Of a DNA stretch of 64,000 nt, positions 25,927 through 34,754 are shown piece by piece. A program made the translations under genes and the position numbers. A model generated the notes under the pieces. It was not told the DNA's origin and searched no databases. It saw nothing but the letters and a program-made list of their open reading frames with translations. The stretch is from SIG603 sp964369415. GTDB lineage: Bacteria; Bacillota; Clostridia; Oscillospirales; Acutalibacteraceae. Where the stretch lies: positions 38,600 to 102,599 of the forward strand of contig CAYJFP010000006.1 of NCBI GenBank assembly GCA_964369415.1. The letters run 5' to 3'. Positions within the stretch are counted from its first letter, which is position 1; each line of letters opens with the position of its first letter.

Positions 25927-26964
25927 TTATTTGCAAGAAAATTTATATATTGTTCTATCATTATATATTTCGCCTTTTCTTAGAACCGCATCTCCAAGAT
26001 GAGGAATATTCATACAGTTTGGTGTTAGCTGAGTCTCAAGACAGAAGCCTGTCCACTTTTTGTAAATTGCATTTTCTTTGCCTTGATAGCCAGTTAACGA
26101 ATTGCCTGAATAAAACTGAACAGCAGGTTTATTTGTATAAGTCTCCATGATAATTCCACTTTTTTCACCTATAGTTTTAACTGCAAGTATAACATTTTTT
26201 TCCTTGCTTCTCAAAATATAATTGTGGTCATAGCCTTTTGCACTATCATAATCAGGAATATTTTCTATATCCTTACCAATTTTTTTTGCAGAACTAAAAT
26301 CGTAAGCAGTATTTCTTAAAGATATTATTTCGCCGCTAGGGCAGAAGTTATCGTTAAGTGGTGTATAAAAATCAGAAAAAATCTGCATTTCATGCCCTAA
26401 AACATCGCCACTTTCATGTCCATTTAAGTTGAAGTAGACATGATTTGTAAGATTCATTATTGTATCTTCATCGCAAATAGCATGATAATCAAGAATTAGT
26501 TCGTTGTCACTTGAAAGTGAGTATGTAACTTTAACATCTGCATTTCCAGGAAAACCGGATTCTCCATCAGGCGAGGTGATTTTGCAGACTAAATCTCCAT
26601 TAATATCCTGGCAATCCCAAATTTTGCTATCAAATCCCTGTGGTGCACCGTGAATATTTATATTTTTACCAGTTTCTAAAAGATTATATGTTTTTCCGTT
26701 CAATTCAAATTTAGCGAACTCAACTCGGTTTGAATTTCTACCTACAATACACCCTAAAAAAGCATTTTTTTGAGGATACTCTTCGGCTGAATCATAACCT
26801 AAAACTACATCGAATATTTTGCCATTTATGTCAGGGGTCCTAATAGATACAATCGAAGCACCTAAAGACATGATATCAACCTGTGTATTTCCATTATCAA
26901 GTGTGTATAAGTAGATTTCATCGCCGTTTATAAATCCAAAACTTTTTTTGTTTATTGTTGTCAT
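25927..26964 (-). CDS. galM: Aldose 1-epimerase (galactose mutarotase)
   Basis: A 345-residue aldose epimerase with the family motifs VDIMSLGASIVSI, GCIVGRNSNRV, NIHGAPQGFD and the diagnostic NLTNHVYFNLNGH. Its C-terminal region has the active-site Glu in CLETQLTPN. It interconverts alpha and beta anomers of aldohexoses. It is the first gene of the unit galM-MATE-rfbD-glycosyltransferase, with its own promoter. No Leloir-pathway partners (galK, galT, galE) are nearby, so a role in surface sugar supply or general sugar use are both open. Confidence 0.93.
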   Translation of the reverse strand: MTTINKKSFGFINGDEIYLYTLDNGNTQVDIMSLGASIVSIRTPDINGKIFDVVLGYDSAEEYPQKNAFLGCIVGRNSNRVEFAKFELNGKTYNLLETGKNINIHGAPQGFDSKIWDCQDINGDLVCKITSPDGESGFPGNADVKVTYSLSSDNELILDYHAICDEDTIMNLTNHVYFNLNGHESGDVLGHEMQIFSDFYTPLNDNFCPSGEIISLRNTAYDFSSAKKIGKDIENIPDYDSAKGYDHNYILRSKEKNVILAVKTIGEKSGIIMETYTNKPAVQFYSGNSLTGYQGKENAIYKKWTGFCLETQLTPNCMNIPHLGDAVLRKGEIYNDRTIYKFSCK

Positions 26965-26991
26965 TCTTACCCCACCTTAAACTTTTCTATT

Positions 26992-27020
26992 AGATTACCA
27001 TATTTAATTTTACATTTCAA
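26992..27020 (-). promoter_or_regulatory. Sigma-A promoter of the galM unit
   Basis: On the minus strand TTGAAA (27020-27015), a 17-bp spacer and TAATCT (26997-26992). The leader contains AAGGTGGGG before the ATG at 26964. It diverges from the asnS promoter. Confidence 0.65.
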
Positions 27021-27059
27021 CATTTATTTATCTTTTAGAGCAATAATTTATTATTAATG

Positions 27060-27088
27060 TTGAATTATTCATGCTAATGTAGTATCAT
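27060..27088 (+). promoter_or_regulatory. Sigma-A promoter of asnS
   Basis: TTGAAT (27060-27065), a 17-bp spacer and TATCAT (27083-27088), about 33 bp before the asnS ATG. No T-box leader fits in this short space. Confidence 0.65.
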
Positions 27089-27121
27089 ATAACTAATAAT
27101 ATTAATTTACGAGGTAAGAAA

Positions 27122-28516
27122 ATGAAAAGAGTGGAAATTAAACAGCTTTATGCTAATGTAAATGATTTTGCAAACGATGAAATAAATGTTTGTGGTTGGG
27201 TTAAGAGTATAAGAGACTCAAAAGCACTTGGATTTATTGATTTAAATGACGGTTCACTATTTACTGGAGTGCAAATAGTGTTTGAAGCCGATAAAGTGGC
27301 AAATTTTCAAGAGGTTGCATCGCAAAATGTTGGTGCGGCTTTAAGTATTAAAGGAAATATAGTTCTAACTCCAGAAGCTAAACAGGCATTTGAAATTAAT
27401 GCTACTGAAATTGAAATTTTAGGAGCTTCCTCACCAGAATATCCACTTCAAAAGAAACGACATACAACTGAGTATCTAAGAACTATTGCCCATTTAAGAC
27501 CTAGAACAAACCTTTTAAGTGCAGCTTTTAGGGTAAGGTCGGTAGCGGCTTATGCCATTCATAAATATTTTAACGAGAATGGGTTTATATATTCTCATAC
27601 GCCAATTATTACTGGAAGTGACTGCGAAGGCGCTGGCGAAATGTTCAGAGTAAGCACGCTTGACCCAAATGATATGCCAAAAAATGAGGACGGAAAAATA
27701 GACTTTAAGGAAGATTTTTTCCAAAAAGAGACTTCTCTAACTGTTTCTGGACAACTTCAAGCTGAGTGTATGGCGCTTGCTTTTGGAAAAACCTACACAT
27801 TTGGGCCTACATTTAGGGCTGAAAAATCATATACACAAAGACATGCAGCAGAATTTTGGATGATAGAGCCTGAAATTGCATTTTCCGATTTAAACGATGA
27901 CATGGATTTAATTGAAGATAGTATTAAATTTGTCATTAAATATGTTTTAGATAATTGTAAAGAGGACATTGATTTTTGCAATAAATTTATTGATAAAGAA
28001 CTAAAAGATAGGCTTAACAGCGTGGTAAGTTCTGATTTTATAAAAGTGACTTATACTGAGGCTATTGAAATTCTTGAAAAAGCAGAGGTTAAGTTTGAAT
28101 ATAAAGTAAATTGGGGTATGGATTTGCAAACAGAGCATGAAAGATATCTAACTGAAGTTCATTTTAAAAAGCCTGTTTTTGTAACCGATTATCCAAAGGA
28201 TATCAAGGCTTTCTATATGAGAATGAACGATGATAACAAGACAGTTGCCGCAGTTGACCTACTTGTTCCGGGAATTGGAGAAATAGTCGGTGGTAGTCAG
28301 CGTGAAGAGAGATATGACATGTTGGTTAAGAGAATAGAAGAGATGAATCTACCTAAAGAAGATTACTGGTGGTATCTTGACTTAAGAAAATATGGTGGCA
28401 CAAAACATGCCGGATTTGGTCTAGGATTTGAAAGACTTATTATGTATCTAACAGGTATATCAAATATTAGAGATGTTATACCTTTCCCAAGAACAACAGG
28501 TTCGGCAGAATTTTAA
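27122..28516 (+). CDS. asnS: Asparaginyl-tRNA synthetase
   Basis: A 464-residue class II synthetase. The N-terminal OB-fold anticodon-binding domain covers about residues 10-105 (VNVCGWVKSIRDSK type). Class II motif 2 is FRAEKSYTQRHAAEFWMIEPE, and motif 3 is GLGFERLIMYLTG. The AsnRS-type GSDCEGAGEMF motif separates it from AspRS. It charges tRNA-Asn. The ATG is preceded by GAGGTAAG. ilvB follows after 19 bp, so they may share a transcript. Confidence 0.97.
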   Translation: MKRVEIKQLYANVNDFANDEINVCGWVKSIRDSKALGFIDLNDGSLFTGVQIVFEADKVANFQEVASQNVGAALSIKGNIVLTPEAKQAFEINATEIEILGASSPEYPLQKKRHTTEYLRTIAHLRPRTNLLSAAFRVRSVAAYAIHKYFNENGFIYSHTPIITGSDCEGAGEMFRVSTLDPNDMPKNEDGKIDFKEDFFQKETSLTVSGQLQAECMALAFGKTYTFGPTFRAEKSYTQRHAAEFWMIEPEIAFSDLNDDMDLIEDSIKFVIKYVLDNCKEDIDFCNKFIDKELKDRLNSVVSSDFIKVTYTEAIEILEKAEVKFEYKVNWGMDLQTEHERYLTEVHFKKPVFVTDYPKDIKAFYMRMNDDNKTVAAVDLLVPGIGEIVGGSQREERYDMLVKRIEEMNLPKEDYWWYLDLRKYGGTKHAGFGLGFERLIMYLTGISNIRDVIPFPRTTGSAEF

Positions 28517-28535
28517 AGAACGAAAGGAATTACTT

Positions 28536-30149
28536 ATGATAACAGTTGCTCAAGCTATGGTTAAAGCGCTTGAAAAGGAGAATATTTCTACAGTTTTCGG
28601 ATATCCCGGTGCTGCGATATGCCCTTTTTACGACGCACTTTCAAAGAGTGAAATTAAACATGTGTTGGTAAGGCACGAACAAAATGCCGCTCATTCTGCA
28701 AATGGATATGCCAGAATGACAAATTCACCCGCCGTTTGCATTGCGACCTCGGGTCCTGGTGCGCTTAATTTAATAACAGGTATTGCGACGGCCTATATGG
28801 ACTCAATTCCACTTGTTGTAATAACAGGGCAGGTTTCAAGTTCACTTCTTGGAAGAGATGTCTTTCAAGAGGCGGACATAACGGGTGCAGTAGAACCATT
28901 TAGCAAATATAGTTTTATACTTAAAAATCCTGAAGACACCGCTAAGGTATTTAAACAAGCTTTTTATCTAGCTTCTACAGGCAGAAAAGGCCCTGTAATT
29001 ATTGATATTCCGGTAGATGTCCAAAATCAAAAGATTTCATTTAAATACCCTGAAGATATGAGCATGAGAAGTTATAATCCAAACGTAGTGGGACATCCAG
29101 GGCAGATTAAAAGGGCTGTAACCACAATTAAGAGTGCGAATAGACCTGTAATTATTGCGGGTGGTGGTGTTTTTGCCGCAGGAGCAGAAGAAGAATTGAT
29201 TAATTTTTCAAAGAAAAGCGGAATACCAGTCGTAACAACCATGATGGGTATAAGTTTAGCTCCTAAGAATTATGAGCTTAACTTTGGAATGATAGGTATT
29301 CACGGAGTTGCAGAAGCTAATATTGCGATAAATAAAGCGGATGTGCTTATTGCTATAGGAACAAGGGCAGGCGACCGAGCAGTTGCAGCACCTGAGATAG
29401 TGAAAAAGGATAAGAAAATTATACATATCGACATAGACCCAGCTGAAATAGGCAAAAATTTGAGCGTAGATATTCCAATAGTAGGCGATGCAAAGCTTGT
29501 TCTTAAAGAAATGAACAGCAAAATTGAAAAGCTTGAAGTAGAAGATTGGGTTAAGACTCTTTTTGCTGAAAAAGAGAAACATAAAAAAGAATTTAGCAGA
29601 AACGAGCTAGTTTCAGCCAAGGAATTCATGATGAAACTATCTGAAAAGGCAGAGGAAGATGTTGTAGTTGTTGCGGATGTTGGACAAAATCAAATTTGGA
29701 CAGCTAATAACTTTAACTATAAAAACGGTAAGTTTTTAACTTCAGGTGGCATGGGTACTATGGGCTATTCAATTCCAGCTGGAGTTGGCGCAAAACTTGC
29801 AGAACCTAGAAGACAGGTAATCACAATTTGTGGAGATGGCTCTTTCCAAATGCAAATGATGGAGCTTGCGACTATCGTTCAAAACGGTGTTAACCTTAAA
29901 ATGGTGGTTATGACAAATAATAGGCTTGGAATGGTTAGAGAACTTCAGACAAAGAATTATGACGACAATCAAACAGCAGTTTTCCTAGACGGTAGCCCGA
30001 ATATTTCAAAGCTTGCAGAAACTTATGGAATCAAATCAAGAGTTTTAAGCTCGATGGACGAGTGTGAAGCTGCGATTGATGAATTTCTTTCTTATGAAGG
30101 CGCTTATTTGCTTGAATGTAAAGTAAGCCCCGATGAGTCTACATTATAA
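28536..30149 (+). CDS. ilvB: Acetolactate synthase, large catalytic subunit
   Basis: A 537-residue thiamine-diphosphate enzyme. The catalytic Glu (about residue 47) is in VRHEQNAAHSANGYAR. The FAD-domain and the TPP-binding motif GDGSFQM...NN follow near residue 430-460. It condenses two pyruvate, or pyruvate with 2-oxobutyrate, in valine/leucine/isoleucine synthesis. The ATG at 28536 follows AAAGGA; an in-frame upstream extension would run into asnS. ilvN follows after 13 bp, which points to the anabolic rather than the catabolic enzyme. Confidence 0.96.
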   Translation: MITVAQAMVKALEKENISTVFGYPGAAICPFYDALSKSEIKHVLVRHEQNAAHSANGYARMTNSPAVCIATSGPGALNLITGIATAYMDSIPLVVITGQVSSSLLGRDVFQEADITGAVEPFSKYSFILKNPEDTAKVFKQAFYLASTGRKGPVIIDIPVDVQNQKISFKYPEDMSMRSYNPNVVGHPGQIKRAVTTIKSANRPVIIAGGGVFAAGAEEELINFSKKSGIPVVTTMMGISLAPKNYELNFGMIGIHGVAEANIAINKADVLIAIGTRAGDRAVAAPEIVKKDKKIIHIDIDPAEIGKNLSVDIPIVGDAKLVLKEMNSKIEKLEVEDWVKTLFAEKEKHKKEFSRNELVSAKEFMMKLSEKAEEDVVVVADVGQNQIWTANNFNYKNGKFLTSGGMGTMGYSIPAGVGAKLAEPRRQVITICGDGSFQMQMMELATIVQNGVNLKMVVMTNNRLGMVRELQTKNYDDNQTAVFLDGSPNISKLAETYGIKSRVLSSMDECEAAIDEFLSYEGAYLLECKVSPDESTL

Positions 30150-30162
30150 AGGAGGAAGAAAA

Positions 30163-30648
30163 ATGAAACATACAATTTCGGTTTTAGTAGAAAACCATGC
30201 AGGCGTACTTTCCCGTATTTCAGGTCTTTTTTCAAGGCGTGGATTTAATATTGACAGCTTAGCAGTTGGCGTTACGGAAGACAACAGCATTTCAAGAATT
30301 ACGATTATAGTAGATGGTGACGATTATATAGTCGAGCAAGTAGAAAAACAGCTCAATAAATTAGTCGATGTAATAAAGGTTAGAAAATTTTCTTCTGATG
30401 AGTGTATTAGACGTGAACTTATGCTCGTAAAAGTTTCTTGTAGCGATAAAAACAGGAGCGATGTTATTGACATTGCAAGGGTTATGGATAGTAAAATTTG
30501 CGATATTTCTAATAAATCACTTACCATAGAAATTTCTGATTCCACCGAAAAATTAGAGCTTATGATAGAGCTTTTAAGACCGTTTGGCATTCTTGAAATT
30601 GCAAGAACAGGTACAATGGCACTGCAAAAAGGTTTTGATATTATTTAA
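30163..30648 (+). CDS. ilvN: Acetolactate synthase, small regulatory subunit
   Basis: A 161-residue protein with an N-terminal ACT domain (HTISVLVENHAGVLSRISGLFSRRGFNIDSLAVG), the valine-binding feedback site of acetolactate synthase, and the C-terminal IlvN domain. The ATG at 30163 lies behind AAAGGAGGAAG, so the in-frame start at 30133 inside ilvB is unlikely. It activates IlvB and confers valine feedback inhibition. Confidence 0.95.
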   Translation: MKHTISVLVENHAGVLSRISGLFSRRGFNIDSLAVGVTEDNSISRITIIVDGDDYIVEQVEKQLNKLVDVIKVRKFSSDECIRRELMLVKVSCSDKNRSDVIDIARVMDSKICDISNKSLTIEISDSTEKLELMIELLRPFGILEIARTGTMALQKGFDII

Positions 30649-30663
30649 TTGGAGGAGATGCTT

Positions 30664-32643
30664 TTGTATAGCAATGATCTGCTTAATAGTGAGCTAAAAT
30701 ATTTACAGCTTTTATCGCAAACCTATAAGACTATAGGTGAGGCTTCAACTGAAATCATCAATTTAACTGCAATTATGAATTTGCCTAAGGGAACAGAACA
30801 TTTTGTAAGTGACGTTCATGGTGAATATGATGTTTTTACACATATAATCAAGAATGCATCAGGTTCTATAAAGCGCAAGATTGACAGCTGTTTTCAAGAT
30901 GATATTAGCAAAGAAGAAAAAGATTTACTTGCAACAATTATATACTATCCTACAGAAAAACTGTCAGAACTTTCGTCAAAAGGCGTGTGTGACGAAGAAT
31001 GGTATAGAACTATTTTGTCAAGACTTGTTGTGGTTTGCAGAGTTGTTACATCAAAATATACTAGATCAAAAGTGAGAAAAGCCTTGTCTGAAGAGTTTAG
31101 ATATGTTATAGATGAGCTTATTTATACAGATAATTTTGAAGTTGACAAGAAAGAATATTTTGATAATATTCTTGATACGATAATTGAAATAGACAGGGCA
31201 GATGCATTTATCAAAACATTATCACACCTTATTCAGGATATGATAATAGATAAATTACATATTATCGGCGATATTTTTGACAGAGGAACAGGTGCTCATC
31301 TTGTAATGGAGTATTTGTGCTCTCATCACAATGTTGATATTCAGTGGGGAAACCACGATATAGTTTGGATGGCGGCAGCTTTAGGCCATTCGGCGTCTAT
31401 TGCGAATGTAATCCGAAATAGTATTAGATACAATAATTTTACTTGTCTTGAAGAAGGTTATGGAATTAATATCCGCCCGCTTGCAGTATTTGCACTTGAA
31501 ACTTATAGGTACGATCCGTGTGAATTTTTTGCACCTAAGATGGAAAAAGGTGCTTCTTACGATAAAATTGAAAGAAGTAACCGAGAAACAGCAATTAAAG
31601 TGCATAAGGCGATAACTATTATTCAGCTAAAACTTGAAGGGCAAATTATTAAAAACTGTCCAGAGTTTAAAATGGAAGATAGAGCGCTGCTTGATAAAAT
31701 TGATGTTGCCAATGGAACTGTGACTATTGAAGGGAAAGAACATAAACTTAACGACACATCTTTTCCAACTATTGATTTTGATAATCCATATAAACTTACG
31801 CAGGAAGAAGCGCTTGTAGTAGAACAGCTAAGGCTTTCATTTATGCACAGTAAACTTCTTAGTAAACATGTTGAATTTTTATTTAAAAAGGGCGGAATGT
31901 ACCGAATTTATAATAATAATTTATTGTATCACGGCTGCATACCTTTTGATGAAAGTGGTTCGTTTGCTGTATTTGAACTAGACGGCAAAGAATACAGTGG
32001 AAAATCCTATCTTGATTTGTGTGATAAAATGTGTAGACTAGGTGGATATGGCAAAGGAAAAGAAAAAGAGTTTGGTCTTGATTTTATGTGGTTTTTATGG
32101 TGCGGCCAGTTATCACCACTCAATGGCAAATCTAAAATGACGACCTTCGAGAGGGCGTTTATTTCAGATAAAGAAACATGGGAAGAGCCTAAAGACTGGT
32201 ATTATGAGAATATTAAAAATAGAACTACTGCAGAAATGATTTTAAGAGAGTTTGGAATATCTGAAAGATGCTCTTATATTGTAAATGGACATGTTCCAAT
32301 TAAGATAAATAAAGGTGAATCTCCGATAAAAGCTGGTGGGAAATTGTTGATAATTGACGGTGGAATTTCAAAAGCTTATAAGGAAGTTACTGGAATTTCA
32401 GGTTACACTTTAGTTTCAAATAGTTATCAGTTGGTTTTGTCTGAGCATGAATTGTTTAATGGTGTTGAAACAGTAATTAAGAATAATAACGATATGCACT
32501 CGAAAAATATAGTTGTAGAGGATTATCAAAAAAGAATTACAATAGCTTCAACTGATAAAGGAATTGTAATTTCAAAGAAAATTGACGATTTAAAAATGCT
32601 ACTACAGGCTTATAGAACCGGTTTAATAAAGCAGTCAGGGTAG
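30664..32643 (+). CDS. fbp: Fructose-1,6-bisphosphatase class III
   Basis: A 659-residue class III FBPase (Bacillus YydE type), built on a calcineurin-like metallophosphatase core. The metal motifs are FVSDVHGEYD, HIIGDIFDRG, WGNHD and VNGHVPIK. It removes the 1-phosphate of fructose 1,6-bisphosphate in gluconeogenesis. The start is the TTG at 30664, 8 nt after GGAGG; a TTG at 30649 and an ATG at 30658 are too close to or upstream of that site. It follows ilvN closely but is not functionally related. Confidence 0.95.
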   Translation: MYSNDLLNSELKYLQLLSQTYKTIGEASTEIINLTAIMNLPKGTEHFVSDVHGEYDVFTHIIKNASGSIKRKIDSCFQDDISKEEKDLLATIIYYPTEKLSELSSKGVCDEEWYRTILSRLVVVCRVVTSKYTRSKVRKALSEEFRYVIDELIYTDNFEVDKKEYFDNILDTIIEIDRADAFIKTLSHLIQDMIIDKLHIIGDIFDRGTGAHLVMEYLCSHHNVDIQWGNHDIVWMAAALGHSASIANVIRNSIRYNNFTCLEEGYGINIRPLAVFALETYRYDPCEFFAPKMEKGASYDKIERSNRETAIKVHKAITIIQLKLEGQIIKNCPEFKMEDRALLDKIDVANGTVTIEGKEHKLNDTSFPTIDFDNPYKLTQEEALVVEQLRLSFMHSKLLSKHVEFLFKKGGMYRIYNNNLLYHGCIPFDESGSFAVFELDGKEYSGKSYLDLCDKMCRLGGYGKGKEKEFGLDFMWFLWCGQLSPLNGKSKMTTFERAFISDKETWEEPKDWYYENIKNRTTAEMILREFGISERCSYIVNGHVPIKINKGESPIKAGGKLLIIDGGISKAYKEVTGISGYTLVSNSYQLVLSEHELFNGVETVIKNNNDMHSKNIVVEDYQKRITIASTDKGIVISKKIDDLKMLLQAYRTGLIKQSG

Positions 32644-32668
32644 TTTAAGATTTTTGATGACAATAAGC

Positions 32669-32697
32669 TTGTAGTTTTATAAATAATATTGTATAAT
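32669..32697 (+). promoter_or_regulatory. Sigma-A promoter of the comFB-like/SEC-C pair
   Basis: TTGTAG (32669-32674), a 17-bp spacer and TATAAT (32692-32697). Confidence 0.65.
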
Positions 32698-32726
32698 TAC
32701 TATATATTTTTAAGGAGAGAATAATT

Positions 32727-32993
32727 ATGTCAAAATATAAAAATTTAATGGAAGACTTAGTAGAAGAAAAATTTGAGTTTGTTTGTGGTAGTTATGAAAA
32801 TATTTGTTTGTGTGATACTTGTAGAAACGATATTCTTTCTTGTGCTCTAAATAGGTTGCCACCGAGATATTTTGCAACTAATCAAGGACATTTGTATTCA
32901 AAACTGGATTCATTAAAAACTCAGTTTTCAGCAGATGTTATTACGGCTTTGACTGAAGCTGTAAATGTAGTTACAAAGCATCCAAGACACTAA
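32727..32993 (+). CDS. ComFB family protein
   Basis: An 88-residue protein with the ComFB signature: a CLCDTCRNDILSCALNRLPPRYFATNQGH core, with Cys residues that could bind zinc. ComFB was named from the Bacillus comF operon, but comFA and comFC are absent here. Members elsewhere have been reported to bind cyclic dinucleotides; whether this one does is inference only. It is followed at once by a SEC-C protein gene whose ribosome binding site starts 6 bp after its stop codon. Confidence 0.85.
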   Translation: MSKYKNLMEDLVEEKFEFVCGSYENICLCDTCRNDILSCALNRLPPRYFATNQGHLYSKLDSLKTQFSADVITALTEAVNVVTKHPRH

Positions 32994-33012
32994 TTAATTG
33001 GAGGGTAAGAAT

Positions 33013-33507
33013 ATGTCGCTTTTAGAGAAATGGACAAGTTTTGCGGAAGAAATGCAAGAAAGTCCTAATGCAAATGAATTTTGGAAAGATTATTTTTTGA
33101 AAGAAAAAGCCATGTATGAGTGTATTCTTTCAAGAAAAACACCTGTGAGTGGAAAAATTGAAGCATTAGCAAAGAAATTTTCGGTGGATGAAATTTTAAT
33201 GACAGGTTTTATTGATGGTATAAACGATAGTTTGAAAAAGCCTATTAATATGGAAGAACTTGACCTAGAGACTAATGTTTCACTTTCATATGATAAGGAA
33301 AAACTTTATTATAACATGGTGGCTGCAAAAGCTGACTGGCTGTTTAATCTTCCACAGTGGGAAAATCATCTAACAGAAGAAAAAAGAAAAGAGCTTTATA
33401 AGGCTCAAAAACTTTCAAAAACAGTAGTAAACGAAAATAAAGTCGGAAGAAACGACCCATGCCCATGTGGTAGTGGAAAAAAATATAAAAAGTGTTGTGC
33501 TAACTAA
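33013..33507 (+). CDS. SEC-C metal-binding domain protein
   Basis: A 164-residue protein. The first 140 residues are a helical domain I do not recognise. The last about 20 are the SEC-C zinc motif GRNDPCPCGSGKKYKKCC, known from SecA and from many uncharacterised proteins. The ATG at 33013 lies behind GGAGGG; the in-frame TTG at 32998 is upstream of that site. It probably shares a transcript with the ComFB-like gene and ends at a terminator. Confidence 0.85.
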   Translation: MSLLEKWTSFAEEMQESPNANEFWKDYFLKEKAMYECILSRKTPVSGKIEALAKKFSVDEILMTGFIDGINDSLKKPINMEELDLETNVSLSYDKEKLYYNMVAAKADWLFNLPQWENHLTEEKRKELYKAQKLSKTVVNENKVGRNDPCPCGSGKKYKKCCAN

Positions 33508-33517
33508 TTCAGTACAT

Positions 33518-33557
33518 AAAATCCTTTTATTAGATTTCTATTAAAGGGATTTTTTTT
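33518..33557 (+). terminator. Intrinsic terminator after the SEC-C gene
   Basis: AAAATCCTTTTA (33518-33529) pairs with TAAAGGGATTTT (33542-33553), with one G-T pair, and is followed by a T-run. Confidence 0.88.
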
Positions 33558-33559
33558 GC

Positions 33560-33588
33560 TTGAAAAAAGGAGACTAATATTGTAAAAT
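33560..33588 (+). promoter_or_regulatory. Sigma-A promoter of the methyltransferase gene
   Basis: TTGAAA (33560-33565), a 17-bp spacer and TAAAAT (33583-33588). The predicted start near 33595 is only about 8 nt before the first ATG, so the message may be almost leaderless. Confidence 0.65.
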
Positions 33589-33602
33589 AAATAAAAAAAG
33601 AA

Positions 33603-34748
33603 ATGAGTAAATTTATGAGTAAAATAGAAGATATACTATTAAAAGGTATACATTCGGCAGTGATTAGCCAAAAAAATAAAGACTCGAAGAGTAGTTATAA
33701 TAAAGTTACGATAAAACCCTTTTTAAGCAAAGAAGCAATTAAATATCAATTTTCTTATTACGAAGATAAAAAAGTCTTTCATAAAAATTTAGAATTAAAT
33801 GAAACAGTAGATGAGATAGTTATTTATCTAAAAAATCACTTTTTTCAATGTTTAATTTTTGGAAGTGAAAATGATGTTCATTTAACCTCTTTTGGCGGAA
33901 AATTTAAATATAAGACTTTGAATTCAACAAAGAAAATTGAAAATCTTAGCCATGATAGAAAGAAAAAATACATTATTGAAGATGGTGCACAGTGCGATTT
34001 TCTTATCGAACTTGGAATTTGCGCTAAAGACGGAAAAGTTAAAAAAGAGAAATATTCAAAGTTTAGGCAGATAAATAAATACTTAGAGTTCATTGATGGA
34101 ATTAAAAGTAATTTTGAAAATAAACAGTCAATTACGATAGTTGATTTTGGCTGTGGTAAAGCATATTTAAGCTTTGCACTTTATTACTATTTTGTTGAAA
34201 TTCTTAAAATTAAAGCTGAAATTTTAGGACTTGATTTAAAGCAAGATGTCGTAGAATATTGCCAAAGCATAGCTGATAAGTTGTCATATGATGGGCTGTC
34301 ATTCAAAGTTGGCGATATCGGAAAATATAGTAGTGACAAAGCTTTTGACATGGTAGTTTCACTTCATGCCTGCGATACTGCGACTGATGAAGCTATTAAC
34401 AAGGCGGTCAAATGGAAGAGTAAAGTCATACTTTTTGTTCCTTGTTGTCAGCATGAACTTAATCCGCAATTAAAGAGTGATACCAACGAAGGTATACTAA
34501 GATTTGGATTAGAAAGAGAAAGACTCGCCACTATAATAACCGATACATCAAGGGCCTTACTGCTTGAAAGCATTGGATACCACTGCGAAATTCAAGAATT
34601 TATAGAGACTGAGCATACACCGAAAAATGTGATGATAAAGGCGGTGTATACAGGTAAAATTTTAAAAAAAAGCAAAGAACAGTATGAAAAATTAAAAGCT
34701 GAGTGGAATTTTTCACATCACTTAGAAAAACTATTAAATAAAGAATAG
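33603..34748 (+). CDS. SAM-dependent methyltransferase, Methyltransf_32-like
   Basis: A 381-residue protein. The N-terminal half (to about residue 170) is family-specific. The C-terminal half is a Rossmann methyltransferase with motif I VDFGCGKAYLSFAL, then GLDLKQDVVEYC, and the family hallmarks VSLHACDTATDEA and FVPCCQHEL. Related proteins in Clostridia are annotated only as methyltransferases; the substrate (possibly RNA) is unknown. No clear ribosome binding site precedes the ATG at 33603 or the one at 33615, so the start is uncertain. Confidence 0.85.
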   Translation: MSKFMSKIEDILLKGIHSAVISQKNKDSKSSYNKVTIKPFLSKEAIKYQFSYYEDKKVFHKNLELNETVDEIVIYLKNHFFQCLIFGSENDVHLTSFGGKFKYKTLNSTKKIENLSHDRKKKYIIEDGAQCDFLIELGICAKDGKVKKEKYSKFRQINKYLEFIDGIKSNFENKQSITIVDFGCGKAYLSFALYYYFVEILKIKAEILGLDLKQDVVEYCQSIADKLSYDGLSFKVGDIGKYSSDKAFDMVVSLHACDTATDEAINKAVKWKSKVILFVPCCQHELNPQLKSDTNEGILRFGLERERLATIITDTSRALLLESIGYHCEIQEFIETEHTPKNVMIKAVYTGKILKKSKEQYEKLKAEWNFSHHLEKLLNKE

Positions 34749-34754
34749 AATTGT

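Noticed and set aside
27000..27121. T-box riboswitch before asnS
   Set aside because: Only about 30 nt separate the predicted start and the ATG, too short for a T-box, and no T-box sequence or terminator is visible.
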